Below, piece after piece: positions 1-8,337 of a stretch of DNA of 55,512 bases (positions within the stretch are counted from its first letter, which is position 1; each line of letters opens with the position of its first letter). The position numbers and the translations under genes were made by a program. Source of the stretch: Pseudomonas sp. ok272 (GTDB taxonomy: Bacteria; Pseudomonadota; Gammaproteobacteria; Pseudomonadales; Pseudomonadaceae). The stretch spans positions 154,789 to 210,300 of the forward strand of contig NZ_FOCB01000011.1 in assembly GCF_900109995.1 (NCBI RefSeq). The letters run 5' to 3'. The notes beneath the pieces were generated by a model. It was not told the origin of the DNA. It was given only the letters and a program-made list of their open reading frames with translations, and did not search any database.

Positions 1-32
1 CTGACGACATTGATGTTGGATGGGCTGGCCGG

Positions 33-138
33 TTCGCGGGCAAGCCTCGCTCCTACGGGCTCAACCCAGATCCGGGCCAGGCATCGGTTTTGTGTTCGCC
101 GCAGACCTGGGTGGGAGCGAGCCTGCTCGCGAAAGCGG
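33..138. repeat. REP pair (REPIN-like) at left edge
   Basis: Two inverted REP-type sequences, one at 33-56 (core CGCGGGCAAGCCTCGCTCC) and one at 111-138 (core GAGCGAGCCTGCTCGCGA), face each other about 55 bp apart. This is the doublet arrangement typical of Pseudomonas extragenic palindromes. The first 229 bases hold no gene I can support. Confidence 0.8.
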
Positions 139-229
139 TGGGTCAGCGAAGTGATTGTCGACTGACTGGACACCTTCGCCGGCGCACTCAACCTCATTGC
201 ATCCCGCTATACACTAAAGCCTGAGGGGC

Positions 230-568
230 TCAATCATCGCGGGTCAGCACTTCCAGCAGTTCAATCTCGAACACCAGGTTGGAATGGGGCGGGATCGAAC
301 CCACGCTGCGCTCGCCATACGCCAAATGCGCCGGCACCCGCAATTGGCGCTTGCCTCCGACCTGCATGCCAAGGATGCCCTGGTCCCAGCCCTTGATCAC
401 CCGCCCGGTGCCGATCACGCACTGGAACGGCTTGCCACGGCTCCAGGAGGAGTCGAACTCGGTGCCGTCTTCCAGGCAACCGCGGTACTGGGTGGTGATC
501 AGCGCGCCCTTTACGGCGGCCTTGCCGGTGCCCACGTGAAGGTCGATGACCTGTAATTCGTCGTTCAT
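230..568 (-). CDS. FKBP-type peptidyl-prolyl cis-trans isomerase
   Basis: A 112-residue single-domain FKBP that should catalyse prolyl cis-trans isomerisation during protein folding, probably in the cytoplasm because no signal peptide is visible. The FKBP12 active-site set is present: Y28, F38-D39, F48, V57-I58, W61, Y84, the IPP turn (92-94) and F100. Its length matches minimal FKBPs. It is transcribed away from the Kef-type antiporter, with about 225 bp between the two starts. The assignment is secure; the client protein is unknown. Confidence 0.93.
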   Translation of the reverse strand: MNDELQVIDLHVGTGKAAVKGALITTQYRGCLEDGTEFDSSWSRGKPFQCVIGTGRVIKGWDQGILGMQVGGKRQLRVPAHLAYGERSVGSIPPHSNLVFEIELLEVLTRDD

Positions 569-793
569 GTGCGTTTCCGTCTGTCAGGGGGTGGGCATTG
601 ATGGGCTGCGTTTTCCCAGAAAACCTTGATCTTGGCAACCTTGACCGCCCCCATCCTGGGGTATAAGTCCATGGTCGTCTTTCAGATGTCGCAATGTGTG
701 TCTATAAGATCCTGGCGCAGGGCTTTATCCTGCGGGCCATTTTTCAGGGTGACCGGCAATCCCGGCCACCCGTCGTTTTCACAGGAGTTCCCG

Positions 794-2605
794 ATGCCCG
801 AAGAAGGCAACCTATTGCAAGCTGCTGTCGTTTTTCTCTGTGCCGCGGTGCTGATCGTACCGTTGGCCAAGCGCCTGCAACTGGGAGCGGTACTCGGCTA
901 CCTCCTCGCCGGGGTGTTGATTGGTCCGGCGGTGCTGGGGCTGATCAACAACCCGCAAAGCGTGATGCACATCTCCGAACTTGGGGTGGTGCTGCTGCTG
1001 TTCATCATCGGCCTTGAGCTGTCGCCGCGCCGGCTGTGGGTGATGCGCAAGGCGGTGTTCGGCGTCGGTCTGGCCCAGGTCCTGCTGACCGGCTCGTTGA
1101 TCGGCCTGGTGGCCTACTACGCATTCGGCCAGAAGCTCAACAGCGCCGTCGTACTCGGCCTGGGCCTGGCGCTATCGTCCACCGCCTTCGGCCTGCAAAG
1201 CCTGGCCGAGCGCAAGGAACTGACCAGCCCCCACGGACGGCTGGCGTTCGCCATCCTGCTGTTCCAGGACATTGCGGCCATTCCGCTGATTGCCATGGTC
1301 CCGCTGCTCGCCGGCAGCAACGAAGTGACCACCACCGCACAAGACATCGACCACATGGCGCGCCTGCTCGGCAGCATCGCGGTGGTGGTGGTCGGCGGCC
1401 GCTATCTGCTGCGCCCGGTGTTTCGCATCGTCGCCAAGACCGGCCTGCCAGAGGTCTCTACCGCCACCGCGTTGCTGGTGGTGATCGGTACGGCGTGGCT
1501 GATGGACCTGGTGGGCGTGTCGATGGCGCTGGGGGCCTTCCTCGCCGGGCTGCTGCTGGCGGACTCCGAATACCGCCACGAGCTGGAAGCCCAGATCGAA
1601 CCGTTCAAGGGCCTGCTGCTGGGGCTGTTTTTTATCAGTGTCGGCATGGGCGCCAACATCAGCCTGCTGTTCAGTGCACCGGTCCACGTGCTGGGCCTGA
1701 CCCTGCTGCTGATCAGTCTCAAGCTGCCGCTGTTGTACCTGGTCGGGCACCTGGCAGGCGGTCTCAACCGCATCAGTGCGCTGCGCCTGGGGATCGTACT
1801 GGCGGCCGGTGGCGAGTTTGCCTTCGTGGTGTTCAAGATCGGCCGCGACCAGGGACTGTTCGACGCCCACCTGTACGACATGCAAGTGCTGACCATCACC
1901 CTGTCCATGGCCGTGACCCCACTGTTGCTGCTGTTGTGCGGGCGCCTGGCCAAGAAAGACAAGGTCGAGCCCATCGCCGTGCCACCGCACCTGCGCGAGA
2001 TCGACACCGATACCCCACGCGTGGTGATCGCCGGCATGGGCCGCATGGGGCAGATCGTGGCGCGGATCCTGCGGGCGCAGAAGATCCGCTTCGTGGCCCT
2101 GGACACCTCGGTGGAGTCCATCGAACTGTCGCGCAGCTTTGGTGGCGTACCGGTGTTCTACGGCGACCCGATGCGCCCGGAAATCCTCGCCGCGGCCAAG
2201 GTCGAGCAGGCCGAGTTCTTCGTGATCGCCACCGACGACCCGGACACCAACATCAAGACAGCGGAGTTGGTGCGCAAACTCTACCCGCACCTGAAGATCA
2301 TCGCCCGCGCCCGTAACCGCCAGCACGTGTACCGCCTGGTGGACCTGGGCGCCGAAGCGATCCGCGAAACCTACTACTCCAGCCTGGAAATGAGCCGCCG
2401 CACCCTGCTGGGCCTGGGGTTGACCCAGGCCCAGGCCGATGCCCGGATCAAGCGCTTCAAGCACCACGACGAACAAGTGCTCGAAGCCCAGCAGTCCATC
2501 TACGATGACGCCGGCAAAGTCATGCAGACCGCCCAGGAGTCGAGGATCGAGCTGGCACGGTTGTTTGAGGCGGATCAGATTGAAGAGGAAAAGAGCCTGA
2601 AATGA
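794..2605 (+). CDS. Kef-type K+/H+ antiporter (CPA2 family with RCK domain)
   Basis: A 603-residue inner-membrane monovalent cation:proton antiporter resembling KefB/KefC. About a dozen hydrophobic segments fill residues 1-395, and a cytoplasmic TrkA-N/RCK nucleotide-binding domain begins near residue 408 (VVIAGMGRMG, a GxGxxG fold). The frame is open from 626, but I choose the ATG at 794: it has AGGAG just upstream and gives the usual N-terminus and family length. KefB/KefC are gated by glutathione adducts and protect against electrophiles. That fits the next gene, a DNA-alkylation repair enzyme whose ATG overlaps this stop codon. I see no KefF/KefG ancillary gene nearby. Confidence 0.9.
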   Translation: MPEEGNLLQAAVVFLCAAVLIVPLAKRLQLGAVLGYLLAGVLIGPAVLGLINNPQSVMHISELGVVLLLFIIGLELSPRRLWVMRKAVFGVGLAQVLLTGSLIGLVAYYAFGQKLNSAVVLGLGLALSSTAFGLQSLAERKELTSPHGRLAFAILLFQDIAAIPLIAMVPLLAGSNEVTTTAQDIDHMARLLGSIAVVVVGGRYLLRPVFRIVAKTGLPEVSTATALLVVIGTAWLMDLVGVSMALGAFLAGLLLADSEYRHELEAQIEPFKGLLLGLFFISVGMGANISLLFSAPVHVLGLTLLLISLKLPLLYLVGHLAGGLNRISALRLGIVLAAGGEFAFVVFKIGRDQGLFDAHLYDMQVLTITLSMAVTPLLLLLCGRLAKKDKVEPIAVPPHLREIDTDTPRVVIAGMGRMGQIVARILRAQKIRFVALDTSVESIELSRSFGGVPVFYGDPMRPEILAAAKVEQAEFFVIATDDPDTNIKTAELVRKLYPHLKIIARARNRQHVYRLVDLGAEAIRETYYSSLEMSRRTLLGLGLTQAQADARIKRFKHHDEQVLEAQQSIYDDAGKVMQTAQESRIELARLFEADQIEEEKSLK

Positions 2606-3705
2606 CCGCCACCGAACCCGCCTCCCCCGCCTTGAAGGAGATCTTCAACGCCGAGCGCTTCGAGCACATCGCCGCCGAGGTGCGGGCGGTGTACCCGGCG
2701 TTCGATGCGCCGGCCTTCCTGGCGATGGCCAATGACGGCCTGGATTCGTTGTCGGTGATGCAGCGCATGGCGCGGGTCGGTGAGTGCCTGCACGCGGTGT
2801 TGGCGCTGGACTATGAGCAGGTGCTGGAGATTCTCTATGCCCTGGCGCCGCGCCTGAACAGCAGCTTCGTCAGTATCAGCCTGGCGCAGTACGTCGCCAC
2901 CTATGGCCTGCATGACTACGAACGGTCGATGGCGGCCTTGAAGTATTTCACCCCATTTGGCTCCTCGGAGTTCGCGGTACGGCACTTTCTGCGCAGCGAC
3001 TTCGAGCGCTCGATGGCGTTGCTGCACGACTGGTCGCGCGATGCCGACGAACACGTGCGGCGCCTGGCCAGCGAAGGTTGCCGCCCGCGCCTGCCGTGGT
3101 CGTTTCGCCTGGAGCCGGTGCAGGCCGACCCGCGCCTCGCCGCGGCGATCCTCGACAACCTCAAGGCCGACAGCAGTCTGTACGTGCGCAAGTCGGTGGC
3201 CAATCACCTCAACGATGTGACCAAGGATCACCCCGAGTGGGTGCTGGGCCTGATCGAAGGTTGGTCCCTGGAGAACCCGCACACGGCGTGGATTGCCAAG
3301 CATGCCTTGCGCAGCCTGATCAAACAGGGCAACCCCCGGGCCCTGGCGATCATCGGCGCGGGCGGCAAGCCCGAGGTGCGGATTCATGACCTCAAGGTCG
3401 AGCCCGCGGTGATCCGGCTGGGCGAGCGCATCACGCTGTCGTTCGACTTGCACTCCACCAGCCCTGATGCGCAACGCCTGGTGGTCGACTACGCCATCGA
3501 CTACGTCAAGGCCTCCGGCGCCACCTCCAACAAGGTGTTCAAGCTCAAGGGCCTGACCCTGCCCGGCCATGCCCGCCAGACCCTCGGCCGCGCCCAGCAG
3601 GTGCGCGACATGACCACCCGCAAGCATTACGCGGGCGTGCATGCGGTGCACATCATGGTCAATGGTGAGCGGTTGGGCAGCATCGCATTCGAGATTGTCC
3701 CTTGA
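2602..3705 (+). CDS. alkC: AlkC-type DNA alkylation repair glycosylase
   Basis: A 367-residue protein of the AlkC/AlkD HEAT-like-repeat superfamily of non-base-flipping DNA glycosylases, which excise 3-methyladenine and 3-methylcytosine type lesions. The helical HEAT-like body covers roughly residues 1-255. The last ~105 residues, from about VRIHDLKVEPAVIRLGERI, look like the Ig-like beta domain reported for Pseudomonas AlkC. Its start overlaps the stop of the Kef-type antiporter (ATGA), so the two are probably translationally coupled. The pairing suggests a joint response to electrophiles: lower cytoplasmic pH through the antiporter, and DNA repair. The pairing is my inference; the family call is firm. 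Confidence 0.87.
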   Translation: MTATEPASPALKEIFNAERFEHIAAEVRAVYPAFDAPAFLAMANDGLDSLSVMQRMARVGECLHAVLALDYEQVLEILYALAPRLNSSFVSISLAQYVATYGLHDYERSMAALKYFTPFGSSEFAVRHFLRSDFERSMALLHDWSRDADEHVRRLASEGCRPRLPWSFRLEPVQADPRLAAAILDNLKADSSLYVRKSVANHLNDVTKDHPEWVLGLIEGWSLENPHTAWIAKHALRSLIKQGNPRALAIIGAGGKPEVRIHDLKVEPAVIRLGERITLSFDLHSTSPDAQRLVVDYAIDYVKASGATSNKVFKLKGLTLPGHARQTLGRAQQVRDMTTRKHYAGVHAVHIMVNGERLGSIAFEIVP

Positions 3706-3710
3706 GCCCT

Positions 3711-3803
3711 TGTGGGAGCGAGATCGGCTTGCCGGCGAAGGCGGTCGGTCTGACACCTTGATGCCGGATGAACCGACCTATTCGCGAGCAGGCTCGCTCC
3801 CCC
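3711..3803. repeat. REP pair between alkC and LysR gene
   Basis: Inverted REP variants lie at about 3711-3745 (with the divergent core GATCGGCTTGCCGGCGAA) and 3781-3803, filling the short space between convergent genes. The two arms belong to different REP subtypes. Confidence 0.7.
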
Positions 3804-3807
3804 AGGG

Positions 3808-4707
3808 CTAGCCAACCGACTCAGGGCCCAGCAGCAACGCCTGCTCCTGATCGCACACCTGCACCACGTAATCCCACAACACCCGCAGCCGCACGGACTT
3901 GTGCAGTTCGCGCCGGGTGCTGATCCAGTAGCTGCGCAGGATGCTTTCGGCCGGCAGCAGCGGCACCAGGCCGGGGTCGCCGCTGGCCATGTAGCACGGC
4001 AGCACCGCGATGCCGAGGCCGGCGCGGGCCGCCTGGTGCTGGGCGATCACGCTGGTGCTGTGGAACACCACCTGGGGGCTGCGGCAAAAGCTGTTGAGGA
4101 ACATCAGTTCCTGGCTGAACAACAGGTCGTCGACATAACCGATCCAGGCATGCCGGCCCAGGTCTTCACGGCTGTTCAAGGGTGGCTCACGGTCCAGGTA
4201 GTCCTGGCTGGCGTACAGCGCCAAGCGGTAGTCGGTGAGTTTGCGGGTGACCAGCATGTCGGCGGACGGGCGCTCCAGGTGGATGCTGATTTCGGCCTCG
4301 CGGTTGAGGATGCTGACAAACCGCGGCACCGCCACCAACTCGACTTCCAGGCCCGGATAGCGATCGAACAAGCCGCGCATGCGCCCGGCCAGGAACATGA
4401 TCCCCAGGCCCTCGGTCACGCCGACGCGGATCTTGCCCAGTGGCGCCGTGGACTGGGTGATTTGCTCCTGGGCCAGCAACGCCACGTTCTCCATGGCCTC
4501 GGCATGCTTGAGCAGCGCTTCGCCGGCCGGGGTCAGTTGATAACCCTGGGCCTGCTGGACGAACAGCGCGGCGCCCAGGCTCTTTTCAATCGCCTCGATG
4601 TGTCGCGCCACGGTGGCGTGGGTGGTTTTCAGGCGCCGGGCTGCGGTCAGCAAACGTCCGCTGCGTTGCAGTTCGAGAAAATAGCGCAGGTCATTCCAGT
4701 CGAACAT
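3808..4707 (-). CDS. LysR-family transcriptional regulator
   Basis: A 299-residue LysR regulator. It has an N-terminal winged helix-turn-helix (WNDLRYFLELQRSGRLLTAA through ATVARHIEAIEKSLGAALF) followed by a periplasmic-binding-protein-like effector domain. A TTG start at 4725 is possible, but the ATG at 4707 is preceded by a near-perfect AAGGAGG and gives the usual N-terminus. It is divergent from the GMC oxidoreductase gene and shares a ~130-bp intergenic region with paired direct repeats. By family habit it probably controls the oxidoreductase/MFS module and itself. The effector is unknown. Confidence 0.9.
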   Translation of the reverse strand: MFDWNDLRYFLELQRSGRLLTAARRLKTTHATVARHIEAIEKSLGAALFVQQAQGYQLTPAGEALLKHAEAMENVALLAQEQITQSTAPLGKIRVGVTEGLGIMFLAGRMRGLFDRYPGLEVELVAVPRFVSILNREAEISIHLERPSADMLVTRKLTDYRLALYASQDYLDREPPLNSREDLGRHAWIGYVDDLLFSQELMFLNSFCRSPQVVFHSTSVIAQHQAARAGLGIAVLPCYMASGDPGLVPLLPAESILRSYWISTRRELHKSVRLRVLWDYVVQVCDQEQALLLGPESVG

Positions 4708-4764
4708 GGCGCCTCCTTGAATCAATCATGAGACCCAACTGTTTAAAAACGCACAGTGGCTGGG

Positions 4765-4797
4765 CGAAAACTAACATTCTTTTGTCGAAAACTAACA
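4765..4797. promoter_or_regulatory. Paired direct repeats, candidate LysR operator
   Basis: CGAAAACTAACA occurs twice as an exact direct repeat at 4765-4776 and 4786-4797, with starts 21 bp apart (two helical turns). It lies between the divergent LysR and GMC oxidoreductase genes, 45-77 bp upstream of the GMC start. The spacing suits a dimeric regulator binding one face of the DNA. Confidence 0.5.
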
Positions 4798-4841
4798 ACT
4801 AGGATGGGTCGCAATAAGAACAACACGCAACGAGGCCATGA

Positions 4842-6491
4842 ATGCAACCTGCCGTTGATGCATACGATTACATCGTGGTCGGCGCGGGACCCGCCGGCTG
4901 CCTGCTGGCCAATCGACTGTCCGCCAACCCGCAACACCGGGTACTGCTGCTCGAAGCCGGCGGGCGCGACAACTATCCCTGGATTCACATCCCGGTCGGC
5001 TATCTGTTCTGCATCGGCAACCCGCGCACCGACTGGTGCTTCAAGACCGAGGCGCAAACCGGCCTGCAAGGCCGCAGCCTGAGTTACCCGCGCGGCAAGG
5101 TCCTGGGCGGCAGTTCCTCGATCAACGGCATGATCTACATGCGCGGCCAGGCCGGCGACTACGACGGCTGGGCGGCCGAGGGCAACCCGGGCTGGCGCTG
5201 GGACGACGTACTGCCGCTGTTCAAGCAGAGCGAAAGCCATTTCGCCGGCGGCTCGGACGATCACGGCGGCGACGGCGAATGGCGGGTCGAACAGCAGCGC
5301 CTGTCCTGGCCAATTCTCGATGCCTTCAGGACGGCGGCCGAACAAAGCGGCATCGCCTCCATCGATGACTTCAACCAGGGCAACAACGAAGGCTGCGCCT
5401 ACTTCCAGGTCAATCAGAAGGCCGGCGTGCGCTGGAACGCGGCCAAGGCCTTTCTCAAACCCATCGCCCAACGCCCCAACCTCACGGTGCTGACCGACGT
5501 CGACGTCGACCGCGTGCTGCTCGAAAACGGCCGCGCCTGCCACGTCGTCGCCCGCTGGCAGGGTCAGGCCACGACCTTCACGGCCCGCCGAGAGATTGTC
5601 CTCTGCGCCGGCTCGGTCGGCTCGCCGGGTATCCTCCAGCGCTCCGGCATCGGCCCCGCCGGCCTGCTCAAGCGCCTGGGCATCGGCGTGGCCCATGAAC
5701 TCGATGGCGTCGGCGGCAACCTGCAAGACCACCTGCAACTGCGCCTGATTTATAAGTTGGAAAACGCCCGCACCCTGAACCAGATCGCCGGCAGCCTGTG
5801 GGGCAAGATGGGCATGGGCCTGCGTTATCTGTACGACCGCAGCGGCCCGCTGTCGATGGCGCCGAGCCAACTGGGGGCCTTTGCCCGCAGCGGCCCGGAA
5901 CAGGCCTCGGCCAATCTCCAATACCACGTGCAGCCGCTGTCGCTGGAGCGTTTTGGCGAGCCGCTGCATGCCTTCCCCGCGTTCACCGCTTCGGTGTGCG
6001 ACCTGCGTCCGCAGAGCCGTGGCCGGATCGACATCCGCTCGGCCGACCCCGCACAGCCGCCGCTGATCCAGCCCAACTACTTGAGCCATCCCGAGGACCT
6101 GCGGGTCGCGGCCGACGCCATTCGCCTGACCCGGCGCATCGTCGGCGCCCCGGCCCTGCAACCCTTCAATCCGGTGGAGTACCTGCCCGGCGCCGCCTTG
6201 CAGACCGAGGAACAATTGCACGAGGCTGCCGCGCGGATCGGCACCACCATCTTCCACCCCGTCGGCACCTGTCGCATGGGCCAGGACCGCGGCGCGGTGG
6301 TCGATGCGCAGTTGCGGGTGCACGGCATCCCCGGCCTGCGCATCGCCGACGCCTCGATCATGCCGCGCATTACCTCGGGCAATACCTGCTCACCAACCCT
6401 GATGATCGCCGAGAAGGCGGCGCAGATGATTCTTGCCAGCACCGTAAACGTTGAGGCTGTGGGAGCGAGCCTGCTCGCGAAGGCGGACTAG
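4842..6491 (+). CDS. GMC-family FAD oxidoreductase (choline/alcohol dehydrogenase-like)
   Basis: A 549-residue GMC flavoenzyme that should oxidise an alcohol substrate to the aldehyde using FAD. The Rossmann motif VVGAGPAGCLLANRL is at residues ~11-26. The first GMC signature (GKVLGGSSSINGMIYMRG) is near 85-105 and the second (GSVGSPGILQRSGIGP) near 260. The catalytic pair is H~471 in FHPVGTC and N~514 in GNTCSPT. It is 130 bp from a divergent LysR gene and is followed by an MFS transporter, so the substrate is probably imported by that carrier. The last codons (VGASLLAKAD and the stop) are read from a REP element, so the native C-terminus has been replaced. The substrate cannot be told from sequence. 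Confidence 0.9.
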   Translation: MQPAVDAYDYIVVGAGPAGCLLANRLSANPQHRVLLLEAGGRDNYPWIHIPVGYLFCIGNPRTDWCFKTEAQTGLQGRSLSYPRGKVLGGSSSINGMIYMRGQAGDYDGWAAEGNPGWRWDDVLPLFKQSESHFAGGSDDHGGDGEWRVEQQRLSWPILDAFRTAAEQSGIASIDDFNQGNNEGCAYFQVNQKAGVRWNAAKAFLKPIAQRPNLTVLTDVDVDRVLLENGRACHVVARWQGQATTFTARREIVLCAGSVGSPGILQRSGIGPAGLLKRLGIGVAHELDGVGGNLQDHLQLRLIYKLENARTLNQIAGSLWGKMGMGLRYLYDRSGPLSMAPSQLGAFARSGPEQASANLQYHVQPLSLERFGEPLHAFPAFTASVCDLRPQSRGRIDIRSADPAQPPLIQPNYLSHPEDLRVAADAIRLTRRIVGAPALQPFNPVEYLPGAALQTEEQLHEAAARIGTTIFHPVGTCRMGQDRGAVVDAQLRVHGIPGLRIADASIMPRITSGNTCSPTLMIAEKAAQMILASTVNVEAVGASLLAKAD

Positions 6492-6548
6492 CCTTCAACA
6501 CCACTGTTGGCTGACCCACCGCTTTCGCGAGCAGGCTCGCTCCCACAG
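6459..6548. repeat. REPIN overlapping the 3' end of the GMC gene
   Basis: Inverted REP arms lie at 6459-6480 and 6523-6548. The left arm lies inside the GMC oxidoreductase reading frame and supplies its last ten codons and stop. Confidence 0.85.
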
Positions 6549-6640
6549 AGACTGCGCAACACCCAGAGACGATGCGCCAGCCCACAAGGCCGGCGCTGAC
6601 AGTGAAACAACAATAAATACACACTGTGAGGGATACCGAT

Positions 6641-8263
6641 ATGTCAGAACAGGCACAGGCCGTGACCGGGACTCTGAGTTCCGGCACCAGCAAGGACACC
6701 CAGAAAGTCATCTTCGCCTCATCCCTCGGGACGGTCTTCGAGTGGTATGACTTCTTCCTCTACGGCGCCCTGGCGGCGGTGATCAGCAAACAGTTCTTCG
6801 CCGGGGTCAACGACACCACGGCCTTCATCTTCGCCTTGATGGCCTTCGCCGCCGGCTTCGTGGTGCGGCCCTTCGGCGCGTTGGTGTTCGGCCGCCTGGG
6901 CGACATGATCGGGCGCAAGTACACGTTCCTCGCCACCATCATCCTGATGGGCGTGGCCACCTTCTGCGTCGGCCTGCTGCCGACCTACGCCAGCATCGGC
7001 ATTGCCGCGCCGATCATCCTGGTGGTGCTGCGCATGCTCCAAGGCCTGGCGCTGGGCGGCGAGTACGGCGGTGCGGCGACCTACGTCGCCGAGCACGCAC
7101 CCATGGGCAAGCGCGGTTTCCACACCAGCTGGATTCAGTCCACCGCCACCCTCGGCCTGCTGCTGTCGCTCTTGGTGGTGCTCGGTTGCCGCTACTTCAC
7201 CGGCGATCAGTTCGAGGTCTGGGGCTGGCGCATTCCGTTCCTGCTGTCGATCGTGCTACTGGGCATCTCCACCTGGATTCGCCTGAGCCTGCATGAGTCG
7301 CCGGCCTTCCTGAAGATGAAAGAGGAAGGCAAGTCCTGCAAGGCGCCGATCCGCGAGTCGTTCGGCAACTGGGCCAACCTCAAGGTGGTGCTGATCGCGC
7401 TGTTCAGCATCAACGCCGGGCAAGCGGTGACCTTCTACGCCGCGCAGTTCTATGTGCTGTTCTTCCTCACCCAGTTCCTGAAGATGGACCCGGCCCTGGC
7501 CAACACCCTGCTGATCATCAGCGTGGTGATCGGCGCGCCGTTCTTCATCCTCTTCGGCTGGTTGTCGGACCGGGTCGGGCGCAAGCCGGTGCTGATGCTT
7601 GGCCTGCTGCTGGCCACGGTGCTGTACTTCCCGATCTTCAAGTCCCTGGCGCACTACGCCAACCCGGCCATCGACCGCGCCAGCCAACAAGCGCCAATCA
7701 CCGTGCTGGCCGACCCGGCCACCTGTACCTTCCAGTTCGACCCGGTGGGCAAGGCGCGTTTCGACAGCCCGTGCGACAAGGTCAAGACCTTCCTGGTCAA
7801 GCAAGGCCTGCCCTACAGCAGCGCCGCCGCACCGGCGGGCAGCGGTGTGCAAGTGAGCATCGGCGACGTCACGCTCGAGGGCTACGACGAAGCCGCCCTG
7901 CGCGGCGCCGTGACCCTGGCCGGCTACCCGCAAAGCGCCGACGTGCAGGCGATCAACAAGCCGATGATCGTGGCCCTGATCGTGGCGCTGATCATCATCT
8001 CGGCCATGTGCTACGGGCCGCTGGCAGCGTTGATGGTCGAACTGTTCCCGACCCGCATCCGCTACACCTCGATGTCCCTGCCCTACCACATCGGCAACGG
8101 CTGGTTCGGCGGCTTCCTGCCCACCGTGTCGTTTGCCTTGGTGGTGTACACCGGCGATATCTTCTACGGGCTGTGGTACCCGGTATTGATCACCGGGGTC
8201 AGCCTGGTGGTGGGCCTGCTGTGTCTGCGGGAAACCAAGGACGTGGACCTGGAGAAGAACTGA
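6641..8263 (+). CDS. MFS transporter, metabolite:H+ symporter type
   Basis: A 540-residue inner-membrane major facilitator of the metabolite:H+ symporter group (KgtP/ShiA/ProP-like). It has the N-terminal EWYDFFLYG, the loop 2-3 motif GRLGDMIGRK and the loop 8-9 motif SDRVGRKPV. An upstream ATG exists at 6626, but ATG 6641 has GAGGG in position. An unusual ~95-residue hydrophilic insertion (residues ~342-440, with two cysteines) follows the ninth membrane segment and by topology should be periplasmic. The gene lies 150 bp after the GMC oxidoreductase, separated by a REPIN, and probably supplies its substrate. The substrate is likely an organic acid or alcohol but is unproven. Confidence 0.88.
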   Translation: MSEQAQAVTGTLSSGTSKDTQKVIFASSLGTVFEWYDFFLYGALAAVISKQFFAGVNDTTAFIFALMAFAAGFVVRPFGALVFGRLGDMIGRKYTFLATIILMGVATFCVGLLPTYASIGIAAPIILVVLRMLQGLALGGEYGGAATYVAEHAPMGKRGFHTSWIQSTATLGLLLSLLVVLGCRYFTGDQFEVWGWRIPFLLSIVLLGISTWIRLSLHESPAFLKMKEEGKSCKAPIRESFGNWANLKVVLIALFSINAGQAVTFYAAQFYVLFFLTQFLKMDPALANTLLIISVVIGAPFFILFGWLSDRVGRKPVLMLGLLLATVLYFPIFKSLAHYANPAIDRASQQAPITVLADPATCTFQFDPVGKARFDSPCDKVKTFLVKQGLPYSSAAAPAGSGVQVSIGDVTLEGYDEAALRGAVTLAGYPQSADVQAINKPMIVALIVALIIISAMCYGPLAALMVELFPTRIRYTSMSLPYHIGNGWFGGFLPTVSFALVVYTGDIFYGLWYPVLITGVSLVVGLLCLRETKDVDLEKN

Positions 8264-8269
8264 CGGCCA

Positions 8270-8300
8270 AGAGACGGGCATCGCACCAATGCCCGTCTCT
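8270..8300. terminator. Intergenic hairpin after MFS gene
   Basis: A perfect 12-bp stem (AGAGACGGGCAT with ATGCCCGTCTCT) and 7-nt loop lies between convergent genes, 7 bp after the MFS stop. There is no T-run on either side, so a classical intrinsic terminator is likely but not certain. Confidence 0.55.
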
Positions 8301-8337
8301 GAGCCCCAGGTCATCAACCTCAGCCGTGGACCAGCGC

